This document shows, piece by piece, positions 1 to 9,464 of a DNA stretch of 64,000 nt. The notes beneath the pieces are model-generated. The model had not been told where the DNA came from and ran no database searches. It saw only the letters and a program-made list of their open reading frames with translations. Each line of letters starts with the position of its first letter. Within the stretch, counting starts at the first letter, position 1. The position numbers and the translations under genes were made by a program. This stretch comes from Procambarus clarkii (lineage: Eukaryota; Arthropoda; Malacostraca; Decapoda; Cambaridae): assembly GCF_040958095.1 (NCBI RefSeq), contig NC_091175.1, positions 22,398,659 to 22,462,658 on the forward strand. The letters are read 5' to 3'.

Positions 1-849
1 AAAGTATTTCACACACACAAACAGGGTGTTTGATGGCTGGATTAACGAGTATGTGGCTTGTGTTTGAGAACAGGTTGTAGGGTTAAGGGAAAGTGAAGCC
101 CTATATAGTTAGGTGTTTGGTGAGTGTCTCTATGATTCCATATTAAATTTGCAAATCAAAGGGTGTTTAGTAAACCCGAGGTCGCGCGTAACGCTACACA
201 GCTGGGAGGCGAGTGATGTCTACACAAAGGTGGTATTTGCGGTCTCTAATATCAGGTGGCAAGCGCACGTGTGGTGATGGGCATGGTGTCGTTCGGAACT
301 CACAAAGTAGTCGAAAATATGATTATCTCACTCAGAAATAAACAGTACACTAGGGAATCATTGCTGATCCGTTCTACTTCACACTCGTAGCAATAGGCTA
401 ACGAATAGTGACGGATGGTGAAGATAAACACGGATATTAACTCTGCAGTCTAGTTGCGTCTGCTGGTTATCACGTGCTGAGCACACTCTTTCTCTCTCGT
501 TTTATCACTCGAATATCAAAGGGATCTCCCACCGCAGACCGGATTCTGTGGTGATGTGTGCCAGGTTACTTCAATAGATAATGAGATTTAACTTAATGGA
601 TAATCCAGTTGTGCACATTTCTTAGCTGTTGGCCGCCAGTGTAAGAATTTCACGTCTTCACAGGCAAGCGACAGGGAACATAAGGAGGGGGAAAGCGTGG
701 GCTGGCCTGCTCCAGGCGGTGTCCATCACTGCCTTCCTTGTTCTTCAAAAAGAGCCCAATCAGGTTCCAGGCATTAAGGCCTTCTCCAATCAGAGCCGTC
801 TCTCTGGGTGGTGCTATGTCGTGACGTCACGAATTTTCTCGTCATAGCT
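1..849. other. No gene recognised; probable intron of copy C
   Basis: I see no exon, known repeat or RNA gene here. The stretch lies to the left of the last visible exon of copy C, so it is probably inside that gene's next intron. The LINE that follows appears 5'-truncated near 850, so its flank begins about here. Confidence 0.3.
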
Positions 850-857
850 GAGGCCTA

Positions 858-3341
858 ATGTGTACAAGACAGTTGAGAAGGGCTTGCGCACTAATTACCA
901 CCGTCGATATGAGCAAGAGAAAGAAAGAGACGAATAGAAGAAAAAGGTTATCACTCGGACCAGATATGAGGCCGCACTTCATAAACAGGATGAGTGACTG
1001 GTTCACAGAATACCAAATCCCAGAAGACATTGACACATTTGTTGATGAGCTTAATCACCAAATTGAGAGCTGTCTAAGAGTTCCGCACCGTACGCCTGGG
1101 CGAAGTAACCCTCAGAGGAAGAAAATAAAATGGTATGAGAATGATTATATAAAGATGCTTAACGCAAATGTGCGAGACATGAATAGAGAGTACCGGAGAC
1201 ATCCCACTGAAAGTAACCAAGAGTTGTTTAAAACTGTGTGTCAAGTAGCCAGGGAAGAGAAGATTAAAGAGCGGGAAAGACAATGGCTTGAGTTCACTAG
1301 CTCTATTGGACGGGAAACATCTGCAAGACAAGTGTGGGCAAAAATTCAGATAGCTAAGGGGGGCAGAGCCCGGCCTGCGGCTCACAAAGACCACCAGGGT
1401 AAGGCTGAGGAACTAATTCACAAGTGGAGTGATGCAGCATCCTCCTCCTCCCTCCCTGCAGAAATCAGCAGGGAACAGCTCCTGCGACATGATGACAGAA
1501 GAATTAGGATAACAAGAGCACTGTCTAGTGAAGACGAATATGGGGAACCAATCACAGCCCAAGAAGTAAGGGGCGCTATGAAAAAGGGTAAAAGTACAGC
1601 ACCTGGTGAAGATGGCGTCACCTGCGACATACTCAATGCACTGTGTGAAGTGTCTGGGAATCCACTACTCCACCTGTTTAACAAGTCCTTCCTAAGTGGA
1701 GTGTTGCCCACACAATGGAAACACGCAATAATTTTTCCCATACCGAAGCCTAATGACCCTGGTAATTACAGATCTATCAGTCTCGTGTCATGCACTTGCA
1801 AGATGCTTGAAAGGATCATCCTAAACCGACTGTTGCACAAAATAGGCAGGTTAGGGGAGGGGGTCAATGGATTTGTTAAAGGACGGAGCACAGCAAAATG
1901 TATAGTTAATTACTTGGCTAATGACACGGCTAGGTACTCTGTATTTGTTGACATCAAAGGAGCCTTTGACGAAGCACAGGGGATTGCGATCCTGGACGAG
2001 CTTGCATGCATGGGTGTCAAGGGGAGACTCATGAAATGGGTTGAAGACTACCTCACAGGAAGGAAAGCCAAGGTTTGCTTCAATGGAGCAGTCTCCAGAA
2101 CAATGAATATGGAACTCGGGACCCCCCAAGGCGGAGTCTTAAGCCCTACACTATTCAATGTACTTATGAACGCCATTGCAAATATTGATTTTCCGGAAGG
2201 AACACAACAAGTGGGATATGCAGATGATGTCCTAATACAAGCTCCCACCTTGGGAAAAATTGAACAGTCCATTGAACTCCTTGGAAGGAAATGTACTGAG
2301 CTCGGTTTCACTCTCTCCACAAACAAGTCGAAGGCATACTCCCATCACAAGCGGAGAGCAAATGAAGAACTGCAAATTAATGGTGTTACACTTGAATGGG
2401 TTGACCACTATCGGTACCTTGGCGTCACTGTCGGCTCTAACAAGGGAAAGAAAGAGGAGCTCAATCAACTCATAGGAACATGCAAAAGTCGACTCAGGGC
2501 ACTGAAAGCTATGACCTGGAATGGACATGGAGCTTCTATTGCCGTGCTTAAAATGATGTACACAGCCTATGTGCGCTCCGTCATAGACTATGCCGCACCA
2601 GTTCTGTGCACCTACTCCCAAAGCGATATAAAAAGGCTTGAAAGCATTCAAAATGAAGCCATGACAATCATTCTTGGAGTTCCAAGGACTGCCAAAACGT
2701 CTAATCTACGAGAGGAGTTGTTCCTTCCCAGTGTTAAAAGCAGAATTCAGGAACTGAATGCTAAGCTTGCAATTAGGATAGCCAGAGATCCCCATTACAA
2801 TGATATTGCTAAGAAGAAACTGAGCTCTGTGCTACTTTCAGGGGGAAACAGGAGAAGCAAAAAATGTCATCACAGATCAGTCTGCTACCTCGAAGAACTT
2901 CACCTGCTTGAGCAAGCCCGTGAGCTCCTGCCTGTAGAGAGGTTACCTCCCTGGGAGGATGACTCATGCAAGATCATCATCAATGAAATGGCAACGAAAA
3001 AATCCAACATGATACCACAAGAAATGAGGCACAAGTATCTCGAGGAAATTTATAAAGAAGCCGGAGATGGACTAGATCAAATCTACACTGACGGGTCATC
3101 TAATCCTGTCAATGGCAGGGCTGGTGCAGCATACACGGTAATCAAGGATAATACTTTCCAACGCAGAAATGAAGAAAAAGCACGTATTGAGAACTATGCC
3201 TCTTCAACGCAAGCAGAGCTAACTGCCATTGTTATGGCGTTAAGGTTTCTTGAACGGAACACTAATGGTGCAGTGATTTGCACCGATTCAAAAGCAGCAC
3301 TGCAAAGCCAAGTAAAAATCGGGCAGAAAATCTTGCAATAG
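858..3341 (+). CDS. LINE ORF2: reverse transcriptase plus start of RNase H (frame broken)
   Basis: An 827-codon frame. Residues 1 to about 240 are basic linker; the RT core spans roughly 245-520, with GTPQGGVLSP and the YADD box; thumb and connection follow to about 700, then the first RNase H Asp in IYTDGSSNP. The frame closes inside RNase H near 3320, and the rest of RNase H (SHVGICGNERAD) plus the Cys/His motif continue in another frame at 3278-3931. One frameshift therefore separates the two parts. The first Met need not be genuine because the element is 5'-truncated. Confidence 0.75.
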   Translation: MCTRQLRRACALITTVDMSKRKKETNRRKRLSLGPDMRPHFINRMSDWFTEYQIPEDIDTFVDELNHQIESCLRVPHRTPGRSNPQRKKIKWYENDYIKMLNANVRDMNREYRRHPTESNQELFKTVCQVAREEKIKERERQWLEFTSSIGRETSARQVWAKIQIAKGGRARPAAHKDHQGKAEELIHKWSDAASSSSLPAEISREQLLRHDDRRIRITRALSSEDEYGEPITAQEVRGAMKKGKSTAPGEDGVTCDILNALCEVSGNPLLHLFNKSFLSGVLPTQWKHAIIFPIPKPNDPGNYRSISLVSCTCKMLERIILNRLLHKIGRLGEGVNGFVKGRSTAKCIVNYLANDTARYSVFVDIKGAFDEAQGIAILDELACMGVKGRLMKWVEDYLTGRKAKVCFNGAVSRTMNMELGTPQGGVLSPTLFNVLMNAIANIDFPEGTQQVGYADDVLIQAPTLGKIEQSIELLGRKCTELGFTLSTNKSKAYSHHKRRANEELQINGVTLEWVDHYRYLGVTVGSNKGKKEELNQLIGTCKSRLRALKAMTWNGHGASIAVLKMMYTAYVRSVIDYAAPVLCTYSQSDIKRLESIQNEAMTIILGVPRTAKTSNLREELFLPSVKSRIQELNAKLAIRIARDPHYNDIAKKKLSSVLLSGGNRRSKKCHHRSVCYLEELHLLEQARELLPVERLPPWEDDSCKIIINEMATKKSNMIPQEMRHKYLEEIYKEAGDGLDQIYTDGSSNPVNGRAGAAYTVIKDNTFQRRNEEKARIENYASSTQAELTAIVMALRFLERNTNGAVICTDSKAALQSQVKIGQKILQ

Positions 3342-3931
3342 TCGCTGAAATTAAGAGAGCTGTGAGAGTACTTACCAATCAGGGAAGAGTCATCAAGTTT
3401 CTGTGGATCCCCTCCCATGTTGGAATATGTGGGAATGAACGAGCAGATGTGCTGGCTGCTGAAGGCGCTGAAGGAGACCATATTGAATACTTCATACTCA
3501 AGACTCTACTACAAATTAGAGGTATTGTCAGGCAACATCACCGAGACAAGGTAACTGAGGAAAGGAGGATAGAAGCACAAACTAGTGAATCTATACGATG
3601 GTACAACATGGTTGCAGCTGGCAATCCCAATCGTTATGGCCGAAGAGGAGGAGGACGAGGGAGGGAATCAGTAATAGCAAGAATCCGTCTTGGATACAAA
3701 TATCCTTGGAGATATGGAATGGAAACAACAGTTGATCAGCGAAGTTGCAGAATCTGTGGGGAGAGTGACGGACACCGCCTTGACCACTATCTACGTGAAT
3801 GTGAACACCTGAGAGACATTAGAAATATGTGTAGAATAATAAACCCCACATTGTTTGAGTTAGGAAAACACTATTTGTCAAATATTGATGCTGTTCTTAA
3901 AAGATTTCCCCATTTTGCACCCGCAAGATAA
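3278..3931 (+). CDS. LINE ORF2 tail: RNase H C-terminal half and Cys/His motif
   Basis: Continuation of the same LINE protein in a shifted frame. It carries the RNase H end (IKFLWIPSHVGICGNERAD) and a CxxC...H...C arrangement near the C-terminus. The first 10-20 codons overlap the upstream frame and are not genuine. It is followed by a 3' UTR of about 230 nt. Confidence 0.65.
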   Translation: MHRFKSSTAKPSKNRAENLAIVAEIKRAVRVLTNQGRVIKFLWIPSHVGICGNERADVLAAEGAEGDHIEYFILKTLLQIRGIVRQHHRDKVTEERRIEAQTSESIRWYNMVAAGNPNRYGRRGGGRGRESVIARIRLGYKYPWRYGMETTVDQRSCRICGESDGHRLDHYLRECEHLRDIRNMCRIINPTLFELGKHYLSNIDAVLKRFPHFAPAR

Positions 3932-4165
3932 CGTAAGCTTTTAAGGGTTGATAGATGTTAATCTTCTTGTTTGAGGAGCTGTTCACGTGAGACAGTTAAG
4001 CAAGTCCCAGCTGTGTCTGGGTACAAGTGACAGGATGAACAACCCAGCGGGTTTTCTTCCTAGTGGGGAGTGTTGTACATGCTGCTATGGCGGTGTGTCC
4101 ACTCACAAGATGAGTGGCGCTGCCCAATAAACTCGCCCCTCGGGGCAAAATTTAAAAAATTTAAT

Positions 4166-4940
4166 CCCCTGGAGTTACGTAGATATTACAAACTTCTTAT
4201 TACTGTAACTACTGAATGGAGATACACACGACGGCCATCGTGGTATCAACGGAATCCTGGTGACAAGAGCTGTCAAAGGACACCCAACAAGGCATCTCTT
4301 AAGTTTCGTATTAACGAAACGCGACCTAGTGCACTCATCTTACACATATTTAAGATAGCTAAAGATCCATCTCTCACAGCTACAAACAACGAATGATGTC
4401 AGTCCAAGCAATGAATGAGACCAGTCCCATCTTTAGGCTCTGACTCTTGTGTGTATATTATGTTTGAGCACCCATCATGCTTCTCTTACTGACGTCATTT
4501 TTTTTTAAATTTTGCCCTGAGGTCATGTAGCTATCCCAGAGCCTCATCAATAAAGGCAAAATGTTCGTTAATTCTGCTACCATACCCCCTGTTTATGACT
4601 GAAAAACGGTTTACATACGACTCACAATTGAAGACATGGAGTTTTCTAGAGGAGTGTTTTGCTGACGTCCTCTGCTGGAATTGCAACTCTGTAAATACTA
4701 CATACACAAATAATCGCAAACAGAACCTAAACACCTAACCTAACCTACGGCTAACTATACATTGAATTTTATTGCATAACAATATTAATTTTTATATGAG
4801 AAGAAACCTATTTTTATTACACTGTTAAAATTGATGATTGCTTCTTGGGAGACGGCCACTCTCTAATGAGGCTGGCCTGAGGACGGGTTACAGTGGATAC
4901 CCAAGTACAGGAGAAGTGTGGCAGCAGCTTTAGCACTCAC
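4166..4940. other. Intron sequence of copy C, no element recognised
   Basis: AT-rich sequence between the LINE tail and exon 3 of copy C. It contains short CCTAA-like runs near 4735 but no coding signal that I can support. Confidence 0.3.
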
Positions 4941-5181
4941 CTTGCATGCGAGGAACTGAGACGTGAAGACTGAGCGGCGAGACGTCCAGCTCAATCATGT
5001 TTTGGGAGAGAGTTATGTTATGTTTTGGGAGAGAGGTGACGAGGGCCTCGAGCAGCACCCCGCCGCCCTTGTGCACCAGCAGGCACCACGCGTCCTTGTA
5101 GGCCAACCTGTCGATGTAGAGGGCGCCCATCTCCTCCAGCACCCGTATTGTCGTCATTTTCAAGAATGTCGTGAATTCTGG
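4941..5181 (-). CDS. Copy C exon 3
   Basis: 241 nt, phase 0 in, phase 1 out. The acceptor is TTGCAG before PEFTTFL and the donor is CAAG|GTGAGT. A 113-bp core (5041-5153) matches copy B exon 3 (31648-31760) with one mismatch, while the exon flanks diverge. Confidence 0.75.
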
Positions 5182-8100
5182 CTGCAATGTATATTATTTT
5201 TAGTTATTCTTCAAACTATTTTCTGAAGTCGATTATTCTAAAATATTAAACGTCATTTACAAGTATTTTGTAATGTGTTTAGCTTAAACATGAAAGCCTT
5301 TGTTTAGATGTACATAATCTTAACACTTACTGCGCCCATGATGACCAAGAGGCGGCCTTCCTGGATGTCTGCCAAAGCTTTGAGGAAAGCTTTATCAAGA
5401 CTGACTTGCCAGGTCATGTAGGAGTGTGCGGCCATGACCCGACCTGTGACCTGGTGCAGGGTGACCAGATGGAGACCAGCGTGGAGGCGGACGGGTCCGT
5501 CACCCAAGGTGTCGGTGTGGTTCAGGTCGGTGTAAACCTGTCAGGGAGATCACATTGAGTAGTGAAGTATGTGATCCAGTGAGACCACTGGTCTCGGCCT
5601 GATCTTCCATCACAGTCTGACTCGAGGGTCTGATCGCCCACCCCACGAGCCTCAGAAAAATGGATCTACAGTATTCAGAAAGAAGGGAAGTGAACTAAAT
5701 GGAGAAATTGCCAAGACTATATATCAATTGGATGGGATCAGGATGAGGATTTGGGATGGGACATGGAGGGGGAGAGGGAAGGAATTAGTTCCCAACCACT
5801 TGTACAATCGGGGATTGAACGTCGACGTGCATGAAGCGAGACCGACCAAGTGTATGAGCGATCCTGTTGTTGCAAGAGACAACATAAATGGAGAAGTGGA
5901 CTTCCTTGCCTTGCTCCCCACCCACCACGGAACCGAACAAAGGGAGGCACAAGCACATGTGCAATCTCAGGCGTAACAAGGACAGTATAGATCTATCACC
6001 ATTGAAAGGTCGGAATAGTAACCTCAGTGACCAATAGGGATATCAATCCCATAATCCCCACATGATCCTATGTCTAACTATTGAAACTAAGTAGACAAGC
6101 GATACTCCACTCTGTGGTCGCGGGCGGTGTAATAATCCATATGTACTTCTCTGTTGATGTCAATCCCATTACATGAAAGTTTTGGGTGTGCCACTCACCA
6201 TCTTTGACTTGTTGTTGGTGTTGTTATGTTGATGCTGTTGCTGCTGATATGGTTCTGCCAATTACTGGTGCACAAGGAAATACATACCACATATCAGGGC
6301 ACTGAAAGCGATGACCTGGAATGGGCATGGAACCTTTATTGCTGTGCTTAAAATGATGTACACACCCTATGTGCACTCCGTCGTAGACTATGCTGCACAC
6401 GTTTTATGCACCTACTCCCAAAGCGATATGAAAAGACTTAAGAGCATACAAAATGAAGTCAGCAATCATTCTTGGAGTCCCAAGAACTGCCAAAACTTCT
6501 AGCCTACAAGAGGAGCTGCCTCTCCCCAGTGTTGAAAATAGAATCAGGAAACTGAATGCTAAGCTTGCAGTTATGATTGAAAATATCATTACAATGATAT
6601 TGCCAAGAAAAAACTGAGTTCTGTGCTACTTACAGGAGGAAACAGGAAAAGCAAAAAATGGCAACACTGGTCAGTCTGCTACCTCGAAAACTTCACCTGC
6701 TTGAGCAAGCCCGTGAGTTCGTGCTTGCAGAAAGGTCTGCCTGTCTGGGAAGGTGAACCAGCAGGATTAGCATCAACGAGATGACAATGAAAAAGTTCAA
6801 CATGATACCACAAGAAATGAGGCACAAGTATCTTGAGCAAATTGATAAAGAAGCTGGAGATGACCTAGATCATCCTAGCTGCAAAAGGTGACCATATTGA
6901 GTACTTCATACGCAAGACTCTGCTACAAATTAGAGGTATTATCAGGCAACATCACCGTGACAATGTAACTGAGGAAGGGAAGATTGAAGCACAAACCAAT
7001 GAATCTGTACGTTGGTACAGTGCAGTTGCAGCTGGCAATCCCAATCATTATGGACGAAGAGGAGGTGGCCGCAGGACAGAATCAGTAATAGCAAGAATTC
7101 GTCTTGGATACAAATATCCATGGAGATATGGGATGGAAACAACAACTGAGCAGCGAAGCTGCAGAATCTGATAAGAGTGACGGACACCGCCTCGACCACT
7201 ACCTGAGAGAATGTGACCATCTAAGAGACAATATAAATGCGTAGTAGTAAACCCCACATTGTTTGAGTTAGGAAAATATTATCTGTCAAATATAGATACT
7301 GTTCAGATTCCGCCATTTTGCACGCGCAAGATAACGTAATATTTTAAGGGTTGACAAATGTGAATCTTCTTGTTTGATAAGCTGTTCACTTGAGATAGTT
7401 AAGCAAGTCCCATCTCTGGGGTACAAGTAACAGGATGAACAATCCAGCGGGTTTTCTTCATATTGGGGAGTGTTGTACATGCTGGCATGGCGGTGTGTCC
7501 ACCCACAGGATAAGTGGCGCTGCCCAATAAACTTGCCCCATAGGGCAAAACTTAAAACTTAAACATCACAGGACGCAGGCGAAGGCAACAGAAGCCACCC
7601 TCCACTTGACCCGGGGGCGGCGCCCAAGAGCCCTCTCACAACGTCTAAGCAACACACTCGAGGGAGAGAAGGGGGGGGGGAGAGCTTCATAACATAATCT
7701 AGTCGCCATTCTTGTTTAGACCATTAGCGTTCCTAGATCGTTTATAACATAAGGGGCAACATCAACTATTCTGTGTCGCTTTTTTTTGTAATAAGAATTG
7801 CTTATGTAATATTACAAAGACATATTGGATTTCAATTACTTCATATCATCTTCACGTACGATAAATTGATAATTATGTACATTTTAATGTAATCTTCAGA
7901 AGTAAGGTGCTGAAAAATGTTTCGTGTAATGATTTCCATTACTCTGCCTAAGCTCGTTATTTTTTTATGAAATTTAAACTTAAAAACAAATCTCAGTTGC
8001 TCACTCTTGTGGGCAGGCAGCTTACCCGCAAACATTGGGTTATAGAGCCCAATAGACTCAGGAACCTGTACAACAGTTGATTGACAGTTGAGAGGCTGGT

Positions 8101-8710
8101 TCAAAGAGCCAGAACTCAACCCCCACAAGCTCACAGAACCATGTACTCCCACAACTAGGGGAGTACATGGTTCTGGCGGACTACTCCATAACATATTAGA
8201 CCTAGATGATCAGGTTAATGTTTCCTTAAAAATAAACTGAACGACCATTTAAATACACATGCAGACAGAACAGTGAAGGAGCCTCACCTGGCGACCGTCC
8301 ACAGTCACAGCAACACCTGTCATGTTGACAGTGATATCCAGGACCAGATGGTCGTCTTGGCTTACTGCTGGGGCCACGGAAGCTGCATCTGCTTCTTCAT
8401 CTTCTTGAGAGGCACCTGGGCCCGATACTTGATCCCCGGGAACCTCAGTAGTTTGTTGTTCCTCGGTGACAGTACTTGTCGCAGCCTCTTGTAGTCTTGT
8501 AAGAGAAACTTGTAGAGCCTTATTGTTATTAAATACTGTATTGTCATTAGTAACGTTATTTGGCCTTGTCGGAGCAACACTTTCATCGTTACTGACCTTC
8601 AGGAGTGACCTTATGCTGCCGCCAGGATAGTTCACAGTGAGGAAGATCACAAGGAACATCGTGCAGATGAGTACAGTGGTCATCACTCGCTGTTTGGTGT
8701 TAATGACCAT
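4941..8710 (-). CDS. POMGNT1-like glycosyltransferase, copy C (first three exons only)
   Basis: Minus-strand gene visible as exon 1 (8288-8710), exon 2 (5331-5537) and exon 3 (4941-5181), continuing off the left edge. Exon 1 encodes a short cytosolic tail, a signal anchor (TTVLICTMFLVIFLTV) and a Ser/Thr/Asp-rich stem; exons 2 and 3 give the carbohydrate-binding stem domain known from POMGNT1 (LHLVTLHQVTGRVMAAHSY; AYKDAWCLLVHKGGG). All three exons are open, with GT donors and AG acceptors in phases matching copies A and B. The GT13 catalytic domain is not in the window, so function is inferred from the paralogues. The introns hold LINE and SINE debris. Exon 1 is 156 codons shorter than in copy B. 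Confidence 0.7.
5331..5537 (-). CDS. Copy C exon 2
   Basis: 207 nt, phase 0 at both ends, acceptor CTGACAG before VYTDLNHT and donor GCA|GTAAGT. It encodes LHAGLHLVTLHQ, homologous to the GIHLLVLNQATGHVMA segment of the vertebrate POMGNT1 stem. Its length equals copy A exon 2; copy B is 27 nt shorter. Confidence 0.75.
5700..5900 (-). repeat. tRNA-derived SINE copy
   Basis: Contains a B-box-like GTTCAATCCCCGAT when read on the minus strand and matches 20020-20205 in layout (GGAAGGAATTAGTTCCCAACC and similar, then a tRNA-like body). Located in intron 1 of copy C. Confidence 0.5.
6290..7560 (+). mobile_element. Deleted second copy of the I-group LINE
   Basis: Begins abruptly in the RT thumb (GGGCACTGAAAGCGATGACC matches about 2498 of the first copy), loses most of the RNase H region near 6870, and resumes with the Cys/His part and 3' UTR (CGCTGCCCAATAAACTTGCC). 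No long frame survives. It sits in intron 1 of copy C, in the same orientation as the 850-4165 element. Confidence 0.8.
8036..8168 (+). mobile_element. CR1-like LINE, 3'-end fragment
   Basis: Matches the terminal 120 bp of the 9465-12530 element (GAGCCCAATAGACTCAGGAA, TTGATTGACAGTTGAGAGGC, AGAGCCAGAACTCAACCCCC). 5'-truncated and diverged. Confidence 0.75.
8288..8710 (-). CDS. Copy C exon 1 with start codon
   Basis: 141 codons from ATG (8708-8710) to CAG|GTGAGG. It holds the cytosolic tail MVINTKQR, the membrane anchor at about residues 9-26, a low-complexity stem, and the strand LVLDITVNMTGVAVTVDGRQ. The final ~120 nt are highly similar to copy B exon 1. Confidence 0.75.
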
Positions 8711-9360
8711 TGTTGTGGCTCCTCTGCTAGGCTGTTACTTGGGTGTGCAGCTTTGCTCATTCACACACAAGATCTCTGAGTTGCAGACTTGCACAGTGAG
8801 AGGCTCCTCGCCTGCTGCAGTGCACCTTCAGGAAGTTACTGAAATATCTCCTAAGATTAGCACGCATATTAATCAGCCACGTAATGCACCTTCAGGAAGT
8901 TACTGAAATATCTCCTAAAATTAGCACTCATTATAATCAGCCACGTAAGGCCCTCCGGAAAACTTTCAGACTTCTATAATTATTTCTTGCTGTAATCTGC
9001 CACGTAGATTATTGTGCTTTTTTAACAGTTGTACTTCTGGTGTAAATTGTTAATGTGTATTATATAAAAGTTTCTGAATATTTGTTATTGGTTGCTGAAG
9101 TGTGGTTGCTAGAGGGCCGGGAGAGGCCGTCTGGTACCTTAGAGCTTACTGGGTCTGGAGTCAGTGTTGACGTGTGCTGGACCTCCGGGTGCTGCTGACG
9201 GCTACACGGCTCAGTAAACTTTACTATTTTTGTCTTGCTAGTGTTACTAACTGGCTGTAAACAATGAATATTTCCACCAGATTTCTCGGATTCAGTTTCA
9301 GTTGTCTTAGATAATATACTCACTTGTAGAATTGTTCCGGGTGAAGATTGTCAATTGTTT
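8711..9360 (-). promoter_or_regulatory. 5' flank of copy C, homologous to the flank of copy B
   Basis: Includes a tandem duplication (about 8816-8880 and 8886-8945; CACCTTCAGGAAGTTACTGA repeated). Segments match the region at 43800-44340 upstream of copy B: CAGTGAGAGG, CCTAAAATTAGC, the GTTATTGGTT and GGGCCGGGAG blocks. It therefore probably includes the promoter and 5' UTR. No defined promoter motif was identified. Confidence 0.4.
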
Positions 9361-9437
9361 ATGTAAATAAGTAAATTTTTGTTCAGACATGTTCAAACAA
9401 TTGACAGATCAGACACCCGCATGTACACAGACGGACG

Positions 9438-9462
9438 GATACACACACACACACACACACAC
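9438..9462. repeat. Short (AC)n tract
   Basis: About 12 AC units directly 5' of the CR1-like element. Confidence 0.85.
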
Positions 9463-9464
9463 CC

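Larger units (their letters stand above)
850..4165 (+). mobile_element. RNase H-bearing non-LTR retrotransposon (I-group LINE), 5'-truncated
   Basis: Plus-strand LINE, antisense to copy C. The sequence shows a reverse transcriptase with the YADD catalytic box, a thumb region with YRYLGVTVG, an RNase H domain (IYTDGSSNP, then WIPSHVGICGNERAD) and a terminal Cys/His motif of the CRICGESDGHRLDH type. That order fits I-group LINEs. The apurinic-like endonuclease expected upstream is missing, so the copy is 5'-truncated. The 3' UTR runs to about 4165 and ends in an A-rich AAATTTAAAAAATTT tail. A second, deleted copy lies at 6290-7560 and shares the 3' end. The clade is inferred from motif order only. 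Confidence 0.8.

Noticed and set aside
4941-8710. Copy C as a pseudogene
   Set aside because: Visible exons are open with proper splice sites; missing exons can be beyond the window edge.
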